Shown piece after piece: positions 13,800 through 25,936 of a DNA stretch of 64,000 bases. This stretch comes from Corylus avellana (Eukaryota; Streptophyta; Magnoliopsida; Fagales; Betulaceae), in the NCBI RefSeq assembly GCF_901000735.1, contig NC_081549.1:2986942-3050941 (forward strand), in the 5' to 3' direction. The stretch's first letter is position 1. Every line of letters starts with the position of its first letter. The position numbers and the translations under genes are program-made. Below the pieces are notes generated by a model. It worked only from the letters and a program-made list of their open reading frames with translations. It did not search any database and had not been told where the DNA came from.

Positions 13800-14065
13800 C
13801 CGTGCGAAAGAGGAACATCAAATGTAACTGTCTGTCCCTCTCTGCTCTGCCCACAGTCGGTCCTTTGCCGGCGGCTTGTCGCACGTGTGTCCACTGCAGA
13901 CAACCTCGCTTTTCCGCCGTTTCTCTTATGGTGCATGCACGCACGTCTGACGGTAAACTACCAACGGTGAGTCTTGACTCCACGTCAGCGTCATCGAAGA
14001 AAAAGTACTACGTGGGTGACGGGCGAGGATCACTGTCGGCAAGATGGAAAGCTGTCGTACGTAGT
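13800..14065. other. GC-rich island of unknown origin
   Basis: About 265 bp markedly richer in GC than its surroundings, with GCACGTGTGT and CCACGTCAGCGTCATCG words (G-box- and TGACG-like). Several overlapping open frames exist, but none has a recognisable domain. It could be a gene remnant, a captured promoter or an element end. Confidence 0.35.
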
Positions 14066-14422
14066 TAACGAAAAAATGAATTATTTATTAGTAATTAGTT
14101 AAATTTCACAGTAAAAAGAAAATTAAGTAAAATAAGTTAGCACGAAATACTAAATTTAATTACTCAATTAATATTTTATTAAACATGAATTTATTTTAAA
14201 TTAGACTAGAGAAATTTTTTTTCATCTAGTTTATAAAACTATACACCCGAAACACATTTTTTAATATAATTATAAAAAATAGGTGTTTTGCTTTACATAT
14301 TTATAGATTGAACTAAAAAAAAAAAAAAAATCAATCTATTTTAAAGAAAATTTGTGTTGTGTTTTACCTGTAATTTTGATTGCTATATTTTTTTTTACAT
14401 ATTTTCCTTCAAGATTTGAGAT

Positions 14423-14549
14423 TGTTAAGAATAATGTTGTATATTGAATCACAAAGAATATTGTACAAAGGGAGCCTATATATACAACCAGTAATACAGA
14501 CACTACATATACATAAACCATGTGAGAAAACACTACATATGATCTAACA
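14423..14549 (-). mobile_element. Small solo LTR candidate
   Basis: Bounded by TGTTAAGAAT and GATCTAACA, the inverted TGTTA/TAACA ends of Copia-type LTRs. On the minus strand it carries a TATATATAGG core promoter-like word followed by GTACAATATTC. No primer-binding site lies beside it, and no clean 5-bp target duplication is seen. Confidence 0.45.
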
Positions 14550-14693
14550 AATATAATCATTAAAATTACATTCTTAATCATGTTTTGGCTTGTGAAAAAT
14601 GTAATCAATTTTTCCAATCAAAATCAGAAAAAGAGATTTGAACTAATTGTCTCAATTATCTCCTAAAGTAATTAGATTATTGTTTGTTTCATA

Positions 14694-14970
14694 GAGGGTG
14701 TTTGTTAAACCCCACCGTACTGTTCATCCTCCCACCGCATTGTTCATGGATAAAAAGAATAAAAAATAATAATAATAATAATTGGTATGAAAAAATTAAA
14801 AAGTAGTATTGAAAAGTAAAAAATTTTGTTTTGTAGTATTTTTTTTATTTAAATAGTAATAAAAAGTAAATAATGTGATATATGAAATGAATGATTTGAT
14901 ATAAAAATAAAAATATTTTTTTTAGAAAAAATGAAGTGAATAATGCGGTGGGATTTACCAAACACCCCTT
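14694..14970. mobile_element. Foldback MITE with GGGTGTTTG ends
   Basis: The left end GAGGGTGTTTGTTAAACCCC pairs with the right end GGGATTTACCAAACACCCC. Inside these, CCCACCGCATTGTTCAT pairs with GAATAATGCGGTGGG. About 277 bp, AT-rich core, non-coding. GGGTGTTTG-type termini are common in hAT-derived MITEs of plants. The target duplication is not clear. Confidence 0.7.
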
Positions 14971-17900
14971 AATAAATGGAATAATAGTAGATTCTAAAAT
15001 ACTTGTACCACATTTACATCACATCTTTCATCTTTCATTGTGCAGTTTCAAATGAAAATCCTTTTTTCATAACTACAACGACAATCCTTATCCAAGAAAA
15101 AAAAAGGCCACGACAGTAATAGTAAGTGATTTGACAAAGCGATTTCCCTTGGAATGTGACATTGACATTGACACAACTGAGAAATATGCAGTGTTCTTAC
15201 CCAACAAATGAGAGGAAATCACTCCGTGGAGATTATACGACAATTGACAAGAGCACGTGCACAGGTCTTGTAGCTCAATTTGTTAATGTGTTTTATATGG
15301 TATTTTTTTATTTATTATTTGCTAATATAATTTTGTTTTAAAAATATAAAATAAAAGCGAGAAAGAGAATGAAAAATCTACATAAACTCTCACACATGTC
15401 ATATGATTGTTGTAGATGCATCCTGTGTAGCTGTAGACTGAACCACAGCGGAATGTATGCCGTCACGCTTGCACTAGGTGATGCAATCACATCTCAGAAC
15501 AATAAAATAGTGTATTCTTCTTTTTTTAATTTTCCTGGGAAACAAACAGTCAAGGTGCACAGTTCAAGCAAAAACGTAATGATTACTCGCCACTGCAAAA
15601 ACTGCAGGAACCGGATCAAACCCCAAAGGGTATTCGCCAGCTTTTCCCTGGACATATATATATAAAGTCCGAGTTCTTTCAACTCTCTGGATGGATGCAC
15701 AATTTCGTCTCCAAAAGTTGGTTTTCTTGATCAAATTAGGCCTATAGATTCATGCAAAAATTAAGCATGTTGGTTTAAGTATATGCTTATGATTTAAAGT
15801 TGGTATATTTAATAATATATATAAAGTTAATATTTATATGTTTTTTAAAATATTTAAATAATGTAAAATTATTTACACGGTTGAATACATAAATTTTAAA
15901 TATTAATCATAAAATGAATATTATTAATTTGATTTGAAATGAAAATGATTGTTGTTCGCGGGTTATACAATACAAAACGAGATCAATGTAAGGGTCAATT
16001 TGTTGGGAATATGATCGGGCCATCTAATTAACACTTTAGATGGAATAAAAGTGTGATGTATAAAAATCTATTAGTGAAATGATTAAGTGAAAAATAGATT
16101 CGCTCTTATTATTTTACCAAAGAAAATGCTACGCATACTCGATCTTAAATCGTAAGTGTTGGCTCTCATTTGATTTGCTTATTCTGACATAGCAATGAAG
16201 TTTCAAATTGAAAGGAAACTGAAAGAGATTTGATCAACTAATTTGATATCCGCAGATAATTATAGGAATAGGAATAGACGCATTGGTGATATAGTTCGAA
16301 AAGATGTTGAACACACGGAACATGTGGAAAACCAAACCTAGATATAAGATTTATACTTGATATATATATATAAAAAATTAAGAGCAATGATATACTTTGT
16401 AGGTAAATATTGTTTCTAATTAACAATGCAAAATTGCAGATGCTACTTCCTCTTTGTGGGTTCGGTGGTTGCTTCTACCTCCAAAGACAAAAGGTTCAAA
16501 GATTCGTGGAGGGGGAGCAGAAGAAAACGACGCAATTTCTTTTTCTATTTGTGCATTAAAATACCTTCGAAGATCGGATTTGGAAGGTATTTTAATACAA
16601 GTCGGATAAGTGTACACGCCACAAGTGAACAAAAGCAATCAAAATGTCTAGAAATATAGTTCCATTTGACCAAACACATATTTTAACAAATATTATAAAA
16701 TAATATGTTAAAATACATATTTTATTCCTAAAAATCCAACCAATTAATTTTAAATTTATGTCGTTTTAAAATTTTACGTCTCTTTAGACTCTTTTTGATA
16801 TGCATTTTCTCGGAAAAGCTTCCTATAGACTTATAAAAAATGTGCCATGTCAAACAATTCTGCTATTCTAATAGGTGGGCAACAAAAATTATCAAACCCA
16901 AGCACTAGGAGATTGTTAAGAATGGGAATCATGGGATAGTGTTACACCAAGAAAGCTATTCTCACATTGAGAGCTCACGGGTGCTAAATGAAATTAAGCT
17001 TTATAAAATTATTATAAGGAGCTCAAATTACAACTCAATTAATTCTTTTAAAGTGATAAAGTAAATGTGGTCAACACTTCTCCTAATTCATTACATTCAT
17101 AGTGTTGATGGGTGTGATCAATAAAAACTCTTATTTGAATTCCAATATGTTTATCACTTGTCTAACCAATTGTAAGAAAATGGGTTGTAGAAGTTCTTAT
17201 AACCGGCCTATAAAAAGTGGCATGTGTTCTTTAAGCATATGATAAAGATCGACATGTTTTTTTTTTTTTTTTTTTTTTTCAATGCTATTAAAAAAGCATT
17301 TGAGAAGCACATGCTATTAAAATAATATATGGTTATTACATACTAAGAGTATTTTAATAAATACTCTTGTGCAAGGACTTTCTTTTTTTTTTTCATTGAA
17401 CACAAGTTTCACTATAGTTAGGCCTTATGTAAATTCCTCGAGTGATTAGCTTGTTTCATTCTGGTTTGGGCCCAAGTTTAAGTTTTGTTGGGTCAAAGAA
17501 GTGAACTCTTCTCTGGGGGTACATCACATCCGACCCATTTAGCAAATGGATCCGATGAGGTTTGTGCATCCCGAATACTTCTTCAATTACGGCTATTTTC
17601 CTTTGCAGCAACCAGCAAGCACATCCCCGTATACAGAAATAATTTCTCTCATTTTCAACCTAAAATAATAACTTCTTCGCCTGTGTTTGTTTATACTTAA
17701 ATATATTAATCTATCTTTTTCAAACTAAAATAAGGACTTCTTCTCCCGTGTCTAGTTGTACTTAAATATGTTGATTTCCCGTATGCCAACTCCAAAAGGC
17801 ATCTTGTTTTAGTTTTCCCTCTCCTGGTTTTCCTTGTGGTATTTATATAAATAAATAAAATAAAATAAAACTCCAAAAGGCATCTATTATATATAAAAAA

Positions 17901-18750
17901 ATTTGCTGAAGACTCAATCTTACAGCCCAGTAAACGACACGTTTATCTCCCATCGTAATGGCTCAAGAATCTCGATCTGGTCTTTTTCTACATTGACTCA
18001 TCGCTCTTTCAACCCAAAACTCCAGTGATTGCAGACATTTTTTGTAGTTTGAATGAGAAGAATTAGGCTAGGAGAAAGGTTATATCTGCTTAGGTTTCTA
18101 AGCAGACTAATTGCTTGGAAACAAGATATTGTTCATATCATAGACAAACAGTTATGGTGATCAATCCTTTCTATTTCTCTTTATATTGTGTATAATCCAA
18201 AATTGTCGTTTCATTATGTTTTACCATATATTAGCTCTCCTCAAAATCTTGAAAAATGCCTGGATTACTACAATTTGTACTATAATTTCTTTATAAACTC
18301 ATGCAATAATATTTTCTTCGTGAAAAAAATCAAGCAATAAAATTTGACAGGTGAATTTAATTGTTAAGTAGTTAACGTGATAAATGCCATATAAATTATC
18401 AAGTCAATTTATAAGAAATTTGTAGTAAAAGTTATATATAATATTCTCCGCAACCCTCCAAAATACTTAGTATTCGTTCATTCTCTCGTATATCCCTTCA
18501 TTGAAGGCTTGATTGATTTTCAACTCCAAGTCTCCAACCTAGACAACTAGAATTAAGTTATGTGGTCCTTTGAACAACCAGAAGAAGAAGTGGTCGTTTG
18601 GTGATCGCCAATTTTATTTTTTTCTCCCCCTCTTTAAGAATGCCAAAGGGCTTCTACAAATAGTATTATCAAAAGCTTTTTAACTCGTCTTTTGCATGTC
18701 TCTTACGTAGATGGTTCGTGTTTTTCATATATAGCTTCTTGGCTAGCTTC
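14971..18750. other. Intergenic DNA between MITE and protease pseudogene
   Basis: No gene is recognised. It holds a short hairpin at 16555-16596 (14-bp perfect arms, 14-nt loop), a poly-T run at about 17257-17279 and AT-rich sequence. Open frames here look like chance. Confidence 0.4.
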
Positions 18751-18753
18751 TCC

Positions 18754-18760
18754 TATAAAT
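18754..18760 (+). promoter_or_regulatory. Likely TATA box of protease pseudogene 1
   Basis: TATAAAT lies 49 bp upstream of the ATG at 18809, a plausible core promoter with a short leader. It suggests the promoter survived although the reading frame is damaged. Confidence 0.55.
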
Positions 18761-19827
18761 CAATATTAAACCAAAGCACACCAGAGAAAAAAAACAAAAA
18801 AATCATCCATGGCGACTCCTTGGGTTCTCTTCCTCCTCACTTTCCTAACCATAGCTTGTTTTTCTCTATCGTCCAAACCTAACGCCATAAATGTCACAAA
18901 TACCCCGGCTTCATCGTTTGGGGATGATGATGATCCCCTAGCCGCTGCTGCATCCCGAACCAGATCGCGCCACCTCAACAGCCTCATCACCTCAATACTC
19001 AAAGCCGATGCCAAATGGTTATTCCTGAAAATATTCGGGAAAAACAAAATTCCCAAAGTCAATTTATACAAACCCAAACCCCCGAGATTCAATTTCCGAA
19101 AGCCCGACCCGGAAAGAAAAAGTGGGAAGAGATTCAAACCCAAAAAGCCAGACGAAGAATCTTCTCTAGTCAAAATCCCGCTCTTCCCTCCAAGCTTTGG
19201 AGCTTATTCAATGTCTCTACGATTTGGAACTCCCCCACAAACCATGTCCTTTACTCTCGACACCGGTGGCGGCCTCGTCTGGTTTCCCTGCACCGACAGC
19301 TATCGCTGCTCCAACTGTTCCTTCCAAAACACAGACCCCACAAAAATCCCAACCTTCAAACCAGACCATTCTGCTTCTTCGATGAAAATGGTATATTGCA
19401 ATAGCAACTCATGCGGTTGGATCCATGGCCCCGGTATTAAATCCAAATGCGAACTTTTCGGGCCTTGCCCGGACTACGAGCGTATGTATGGCACGTGGTC
19501 GACAGATGGGATTTCGATAGCCTCAACAAGCGGTCACTTACTGTTAGAAATCCTGGAGGAATCTGTGGCTGATTTTCTTGTTGGCTGCTCAAATTCCTCC
19601 ACCCATCAGCCTCTGGGAGTTGCCGGCTTTGGTGATGCCCCTGAATCATTGCCTGCCCAATTGGAACTCGCCAAATTCTCCTACTGTTTGCTGCCTCACC
19701 TCTACGACGACACAAGGCAGAGCACTGATCTCATTTTGGACCCTGCGGCTGAGTTAGAAACACAAGGCCTTAGCTATACACGGTTGATCCCCGGCCCAAC
19801 TATCCTCTCGGGTTTTCATTTTTACGG

Positions 19828-21250
19828 GTACTTCCGTACTTCGCTTGTCTCAAAAGCTTAACAATTCTTCTCAACTTTTTTTTAGTTGATTTGACAATGC
19901 TCAACTCAACTCAAACGTTTTCAACTTTATTCTAAATTTTATATTTTTTAAACAATTCAAACATTAATCTTAACCCTTTTTTTTTCTTGATAAAATCATA
20001 AACCTAAATGAACACTTAACTTTTAAAATAATAAATTTAATTATTTAATTGAAAAAATATCTATTTTCTTCAAATTATCACTATATTATTATTATCAATG
20101 TTTCAATGTCTCCCTATAATAAAAATACTCTTGATAAAATAATAACAAAAAATCTTAAAATTATAACTAAAGAATGATTTTTTTTAGGGTTAAATACTTC
20201 ATACCCCCCTAGAGTTTCTCAGCTTTATTTTTTTTCCTCTGTGGTTTCATTTTTATCACAGGAGGTTCCTGTGGTTTTGATAAGTGACCAAATTAGTCCA
20301 TCCGTTAGTTGACCGTTATGACTGACATGTAGACCAATCAGACGTCGATACGTGGCACATATTTAATTTTTTTTAATTAAAAAAAAAAACTAAAAATTTG
20401 GGGTGGCTCTTGGCCATTTGTGGGTTCGGCACCCCTTTCATGAGGGTGGCCGACTGCTCCCGGGTGGGTGAGACACCCGGTGTCGACCACCCCTGGGGCC
20501 CGGTGAACCACCCCTCTGGGCTCCAGTGGGATTGGGGGGGTTTCTCCCCCCCAAGGCGCCATGGGGGTGGCCGAGCCACCCCTAGTGGGTACCACCCCCA
20601 ATTTTTTTTCTTTTTTTTTTTTATAAAAAAAATACATTTTTTTTAATTTAAAATAAAATATGTGCCACGTGTCAACGTCTGATTGGTCCACGTGTTAGTC
20701 TTAACGGTCAACTAACGGATGGACTAATTTAGTCACTTATCAAAACCATAGGGACCTCCTGTGATAAAAATGAAACCATAAGGGGGAAAAAATAAAGTTG
20801 AAAAACCCTATGGGGCTATGGAGTATTTAATCCTTTTTTTTTTATTTAAAAAAAAAAAACCATCTGAAAAAACAAAGAAGAAAAAAGAAAAACCAAGGGG
20901 TCATTTTAATATTTTTAAATAATTATTTTTTAGTTTTTGTCTTTTTTTTTTAATTTATAAGGATAATTTTATCTTATTCAAAAAAATTTAAGGTCAATTT
21001 TATCTTTTTGCTAGCCTTGAAATACATTGACACAATTGATGATTTAGATGGACATTAACCATGGAGTAGTAGTTGAAGAAAGATTTCTCTATTTAATTTA
21101 TATTATAACATTAGGTGTAATTGTAAAATATTTAATTAATATAATAGGTGAACAATGAAACAGAGTTCATACTAAATATCTCTACTTATAAAAGCTTAAT
21201 CTTATTAAAAAAATAAAAAATAAATAATCACCGAATCACTGCTTTAACAG
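19828..21250 (+). other. Insertion in protease pseudogene 1, possibly intron-like
   Basis: Family members here are uninterrupted at this point. The inserted block starts with GT (after TACGG at 19823-19827) and ends with GCTTTAACAG, and joining its edges puts both homologous parts in phase (...YG-YQYVNLQEI). TAC occurs at both edges, perhaps a remnant target duplication. It contains a foldback element (20186-20834). Whether it is spliced is unknown. Confidence 0.5.
20186..20834. mobile_element. Foldback element with GC-rich core
   Basis: Long inverted arms: AGGGTTAAATACTTCATA...GGTCAACTAACGGATGG pairing, and terminal GGAGTATTTAATCCT. Internal arm words such as ACGTGGCACAT and ATGTGCCACGTG also match. 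The centre (20398-20600) is GC-rich with repeated GGGGTGGC/GCCACCCC words. Flanked by T-runs, so the target duplication cannot be read. About 650 bp and non-coding. Confidence 0.8.
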
Positions 21251-21765
21251 ATACCAGTACGTAAATCTTCAAGAAATCATCGTTGGTGACACGCACATCA
21301 AAATTCCAGACAACTTTACGTACCGTTTGTGGATCTGACAGAAATGGTGGGACAGTATTGGACACAAGCTCGCCCTATACATACCTGGAAAGGTCCATTT
21401 ATAAATCAGTGTCTGGCGAGTTCGAGAAACAGATGGATCGTTATGCCAGAGCGGCTGATGTCGGAGTTCTAGGGCCTTGTTTCCAACTTCTTCCCGACGA
21501 TAAACTTGTGTACTATCCGACATTAACTTTGCTATTTGAAGGTGGCGCCCAAATGGAATTGTCGATGTATAATTATTTGTTGTTGGATGATGCGGAGAAT
21601 TCTGTGTGTTTGTCGTTCGTGACAGATGTTGTTGGCGGTAGTGGTTTGAATGTTGCATTGAGCGGTGGCCCGTCTATAATCTTGGGAAATTATATGCAGC
21701 AGTCGTTTTATATGGAGTATGATTTGGACAATTCGAGATTAGGATTTCAGAAACAAGCTTGTTAA

Positions 21766-22550
21766 TGATATTACTCCTTAATTATCTTGACACTGGAAAA
21801 TAAGAGATGATCAAAGTGTATGTCGAAAGTATTGCCGATATTTGTGAAAGACTAGAATCCTGTTATGGTCTCTATATTATATCTTAATGAGGCGCTATAC
21901 ATCATTTTTTTTGATTTTTTTTTTCTTTTTATTTTCCTATTTTTTTAAATCATTATTGGTTATGTGGTGTCTATGTATGAGACTCATATGGCTCTACATA
22001 TCCAATGATAATTTTAAAAGAAAAATATTAGGTGCTCTCCCGATATTGTTCTCTTGGTCTTAGATAGATATTGTTTTTTAAAAATTAAGAGACAGAAATA
22101 AGAACTACTTTCTTTTTTTACTTTAAAATATATATATAGGAGAATGGGAGAGAAAATATTGCGTTTTCCTATGATGAGAGAAATAGGGTGTTGTTGCTTC
22201 AAAGTTGGTCAACTTTTTGGCTTGCTTCAAACACCACTTTGATGGTGCAATTTCTTGGTTTGTTGACCAAGATCCAGAAGGCTTGGCCATTTTTTGGCCC
22301 ATTGTTTATTTGTTTACATTTTTTGCATTATATTGTTGTTTTGAGTTTGTTGTTGAGGAGTTTAACCATTTTTCGTCTTTTTAATTCCTTGTACCCAAAT
22401 CTAATTTGCTCATAAAAAATAATAATAATAACTTTTTTAAAAAAGAAGCTTTTTCCTATCTGAATTGTCTGTAATTGGTTTAGTAAATTGTAAAAGAATT
22501 ATGATTCATTTAAAAGTATTTATTTTATAAAATTATAAAATTTATTGATT
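21766..22550. other. Downstream flank of pseudogene 1
   Basis: AT-rich sequence, with no gene or clear repeat recognised. Confidence 0.45.
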
Positions 22551-23229
22551 TGTACCTTTAATGTTTAAAAAGTGACTTAAACCCCTCCCCCCCCCAAAAC
22601 TATCTAATTGTGGATGCTTAGCACCTTTCCGCTAGGGTTTTTTTTTTTTTTTTTTAATTAATTAATTTATTTTATAGAACTTATGAGATGTGTGCCACAT
22701 GCGACATTTTCACCCCAAAATACCATTAATTAAAGGAGTAAATTGTACTTCCGCTAAACATTTGAGGTACAAAATACCAACCCAACTTTACACCTAAAAA
22801 AAAAAAAGAAGAAGAAAAGGTGGCCCTAGCTATCCCTCAAAACTTTAAACTCTCATGGGGTGGCCCTAGCCATCTCTTAAAACACTAGAGGCCACCAAAA
22901 ACATCCTCATGGATGGACAAACCCTCCACGAACTCCTCCCCCCAACTTTCCCAAGTGGCAAAGAGGGAGGCTCTTCCCTTCACCCATTTTTTTTTTATTT
23001 TTTTTTTATTTTTTATAATTGGTATAAAATTGAGTTGGCATTTGTACCTTTAAAGTTTAGGAGAAAATACACTTGACTCATGGCATTTTGGGCAAAAATG
23101 TCATGTGCGACCCAATAGGTGACCTAAGTTCCCTCTAAAAAGACAAAAAAAAATAATAGAGGGTGCTAAGCGTCACGGTAAGGTAGTTTGTGAGGTTTAA
23201 GTGTCACCTTTTAAACTTTGGAGATACAT
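22551..23229. mobile_element. Foldback element
   Basis: The left arm GTACCTTTAATGTTTAAAAAG...CTTAAACCCC is complementary to the right arm GAGGTTTAAGTG...CTTTTAAACTTTGGAGATAC. Inner arms containing CACATGCGACATTTT and AAAATGTCATGTGCGAC also pair. The core carries two GGTGGCCCTAGC words. About 680 bp and non-coding. Confidence 0.7.
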
Positions 23230-23394
23230 CTGAAAGAAGTTTTCCGCAAGAATAAGTGCTTGTTGTCTAAACTAAGGAGGCTCGGGCTTAGCTAGGATAT
23301 AGAAAACTCAACTCAAGTTCATCATGGTTTATTATTCACTAGTTCAATCACTAATAAAAAAAAAAATTAAAAAAAGAAAAAGTACATATATATA

Positions 23395-23855
23395 CATATA
23401 CATTCCTCAAACTACTACCATATTGTTAATATCCCCTCCCCCCCTCTCCAAAACTACCAATTGTGTCAATGTTTCCTTAAACTACCAAAAAATGCCAATG
23501 TCCCCCTAATGACAAAAGTACCATTCATAAAATTTTAATAAAAAAATCGTTAAAATATATTAAAAAAAATCAAACTAAAGAAAAAAACTATTTAAAAAAA
23601 TACGAAAAAATGAAAAACCAAGCCACCCCTTGATTTTTTATTTCTTTCGTTTTTTCAATTTTATTTTTTATTTTTTATTTTTGAATTTGTAAGAATATTT
23701 GTCTTATTAACAATTTTTAGTGTCATTTTTGTTTTTTTCGCTGGTTTCAGGAGGACATTGACATTAATTTATAAAAATGATTGATAAAATTTGTAGTTTG
23801 GGCCGGGTGAGGGAACATTAACAATGAAATAATAATTTAAAAAAATATGTGTATT
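23395..23855. mobile_element. Foldback element, split by the duplication boundary
   Basis: The left arm (ACATTCCTCAAACTAC...TTGTTAATATCCCC) pairs with the right arm (GTAGTTTGGGCC...GAGGGAACATTAACAA). A GGACATTGACATT / AATGCCAATGTCCCC pair lies further in. The second copy of the large repeat starts inside this element (equivalent of 23592). Confidence 0.65.
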
Positions 23856-23894
23856 TTTTCCAAATCAAAATAATTAAAGTCATCGATTCACAGA

Positions 23895-25429
23895 TATGGG
23901 TGTCAATATGGTTACGGTTAGCGGTTATTGCCAATAACCGCTAACCGTAACCGCTAGATTTCACTAACCGCAACGGTTAGTGGTTAGTGAAATAGGTAAC
24001 TACTCGCTAACCACTTTTTTAAAATTAAGCTTTTTTTTGGGCTTTTTTTTTTGCCTTTTGGGCTTTTTTATTATTGTAGCATGTTTTATCCTGATTTGTT
24101 TTTTGTATTTTTAGTGTCTTCTTAGGCTCAATTGCTATAAAAAGAGCCCATATTGAAAAATGAAAAATATTTGACCCCAAATTTACATTTACTTGTACTT
24201 AATCATAACCGGTTAACTTTAAAAATAAAAAACACACACACACACAACATATAAAATAATTTTTTTAAAAAAAACAAAAAATTCAACACGACATATATAA
24301 AAAAGTTGAATACAACTGTCACAAGATATAATAAAAAATATATAAAAAAGGTTCAACACAACATATAAAAGAAGTTCAAATAAAACATATGACATATATG
24401 ATTATATGTATTATTTGTTATTATATAATTATATGATTTAATGATCAATTCATCATGTGATATAATCATATCAATTATAGTGATAATATTAGTAAAATTA
24501 GAATGAGAATACATTAATACTTCAATTGTGTTTATAAGTAACACATTGTTTAATCCAATGTCAATTACTTAATTTGATATTATACGAATCACATTATCAT
24601 TGTACATTAATAATATGATTCACTTGAATAAAGTATTTGAATTGTCATTGAATCATATGATTAAGTATTGATTTTATACATTTATATTATTCATATGCAT
24701 AATATATCTAGACTTATAAGTTTATAACATACATTAGAACTAAGTCTCTAGGTATTTAAGTGTTGTATTAATATGAATTAGTATACTTATGCCTTATGTC
24801 ATATTATATATATATAATTTGTTATTATATAATCATATAAATTAGAATGGTAATACATAAATATTTCAATTGTGGTTATAAGTAACACATTATTGAATCT
24901 AATACCAATTACTTAATTTGATAGTATATGAATCACATTATCATTGTACATTAATAAATGATTAACTTGAATAAAATATTTGAATTGTCATTGAATCATA
25001 TGATTAAGTATTGATCTTATACATTTATATTATTCATATGCATATATATATGTATAATTATAATTTATTATATATATAGACTTATAAGTTTATAACCTAT
25101 ATTGGAACTAAGTCTCTAGATACTTATGAGTTATGTCATATTATATATATATATAATTTGTTATTATGTAATCAAATGATTTAATGATCAATTGATCATA
25201 TGATATAATCATATAAATTATAGTTTTAAATTGTGATTTAATGATCAAATGATTATGTTATATGTATAAATATTATTATAATTATAATTATAAAAATATA
25301 TTATCCAATAACCTCTAACCGCTAACCACTAGGCGGTTATAACGGTTAGACGGTTAACAGTTAATACGTTTAAGCGGTTAAACGATTAGCGGTTAGCGGT
25401 TAGTGAAACCGCCCGCATTTACACCCCTA
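23895..25429. mobile_element. Non-autonomous hAT element A
   Basis: Ends TATGGGTGTCAA and TTTACACCCCTA are hAT-like terminal inverted repeats. The flanking 8-mers TTCACAGA and TTCACTGA differ by one base, as expected for an aged 8-bp target duplication. Subterminal zones are dense in GGTTAGCGGTTA repeats, including a 43-nt palindrome at 23910-23952. The interior is AT-rich and non-coding, with no transposase. Confidence 0.85.
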
Positions 25430-25936
25430 TTCACTGACACTAGAATGGAATAGAAGAGATATGAAGGTGCGGCATCATGGTATTTGAGCGTATGAATGGT
25501 CAATTGCTTAAAAATGTATTATATAATCAAAACTATGGTTGACAATAAATTTCATTGTATCTTTCAACTCTCTCGGAAGAAAATTGGGAAAACAATTATA
25601 AAATTATTTCTACCCTGATCGAATAACACTACACTGGTTTTCATTGGCTAAAACACATCATCATGGGTCGGGACTCGGGAGTATGAGTATCGTACGTTTA
25701 TATATATATTGGTTGCTTCGCAAGCCACAACTCAAGTTTGCCAATGAGAGTAAAAAATTTATTTATGAAACCAAACAAACATACGGAAAAGCCAGATTAA
25801 ATCAAAAGCAAATTAATTAAAACAGATAGAAATGTAAATAATTTTTTTTCAAATTTTATTAAACGACCATACTAAGTACTTAATTGTCCTTTGGTCATCT
25901 AAAACTCATCCCTGCATGCATGCCTGCAAGGCTGTA

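Larger units (their letters stand above)
18809..21765 (+). pseudogene. Nepenthesin-type aspartic protease pseudogene (copy 1)
   Basis: Relative of the intact protease at 49625-51031 (A1 family, secreted endopeptidase type). The 5' part (18809 to about 19827) has a signal peptide, the first catalytic region as DTGGGLVWFPC (normally DTGSS), the Cys-rich insert and a flap Tyr (YGTWSTDG). It is interrupted by about 1.4 kb of inserted sequence. Homology resumes at about 21251 (YQYVNLQEIIVGD), hits TGA near 21334 after a one-base shift, and continues in another frame to 21765, ending GFQKQAC. The second catalytic motif is DTSS instead of DSGS. Direct translation stops at 19861. Two altered catalytic motifs plus a frameshift make an active enzyme very unlikely, even if the insertion is spliced out. 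Confidence 0.9.

Noticed and set aside
19828..21250. Treating protease copy 1 as a functional two-exon gene
   Set aside because: Even after ideal splicing, a one-base shift near 21330 leads to TGA, and both catalytic motifs are altered.
24353..24544. Small AT-rich open frames inside the hAT elements as genes
   Set aside because: Their translations are Ile/Asn/Tyr-rich without domains and arise from AT-rich sequence present in every family member.
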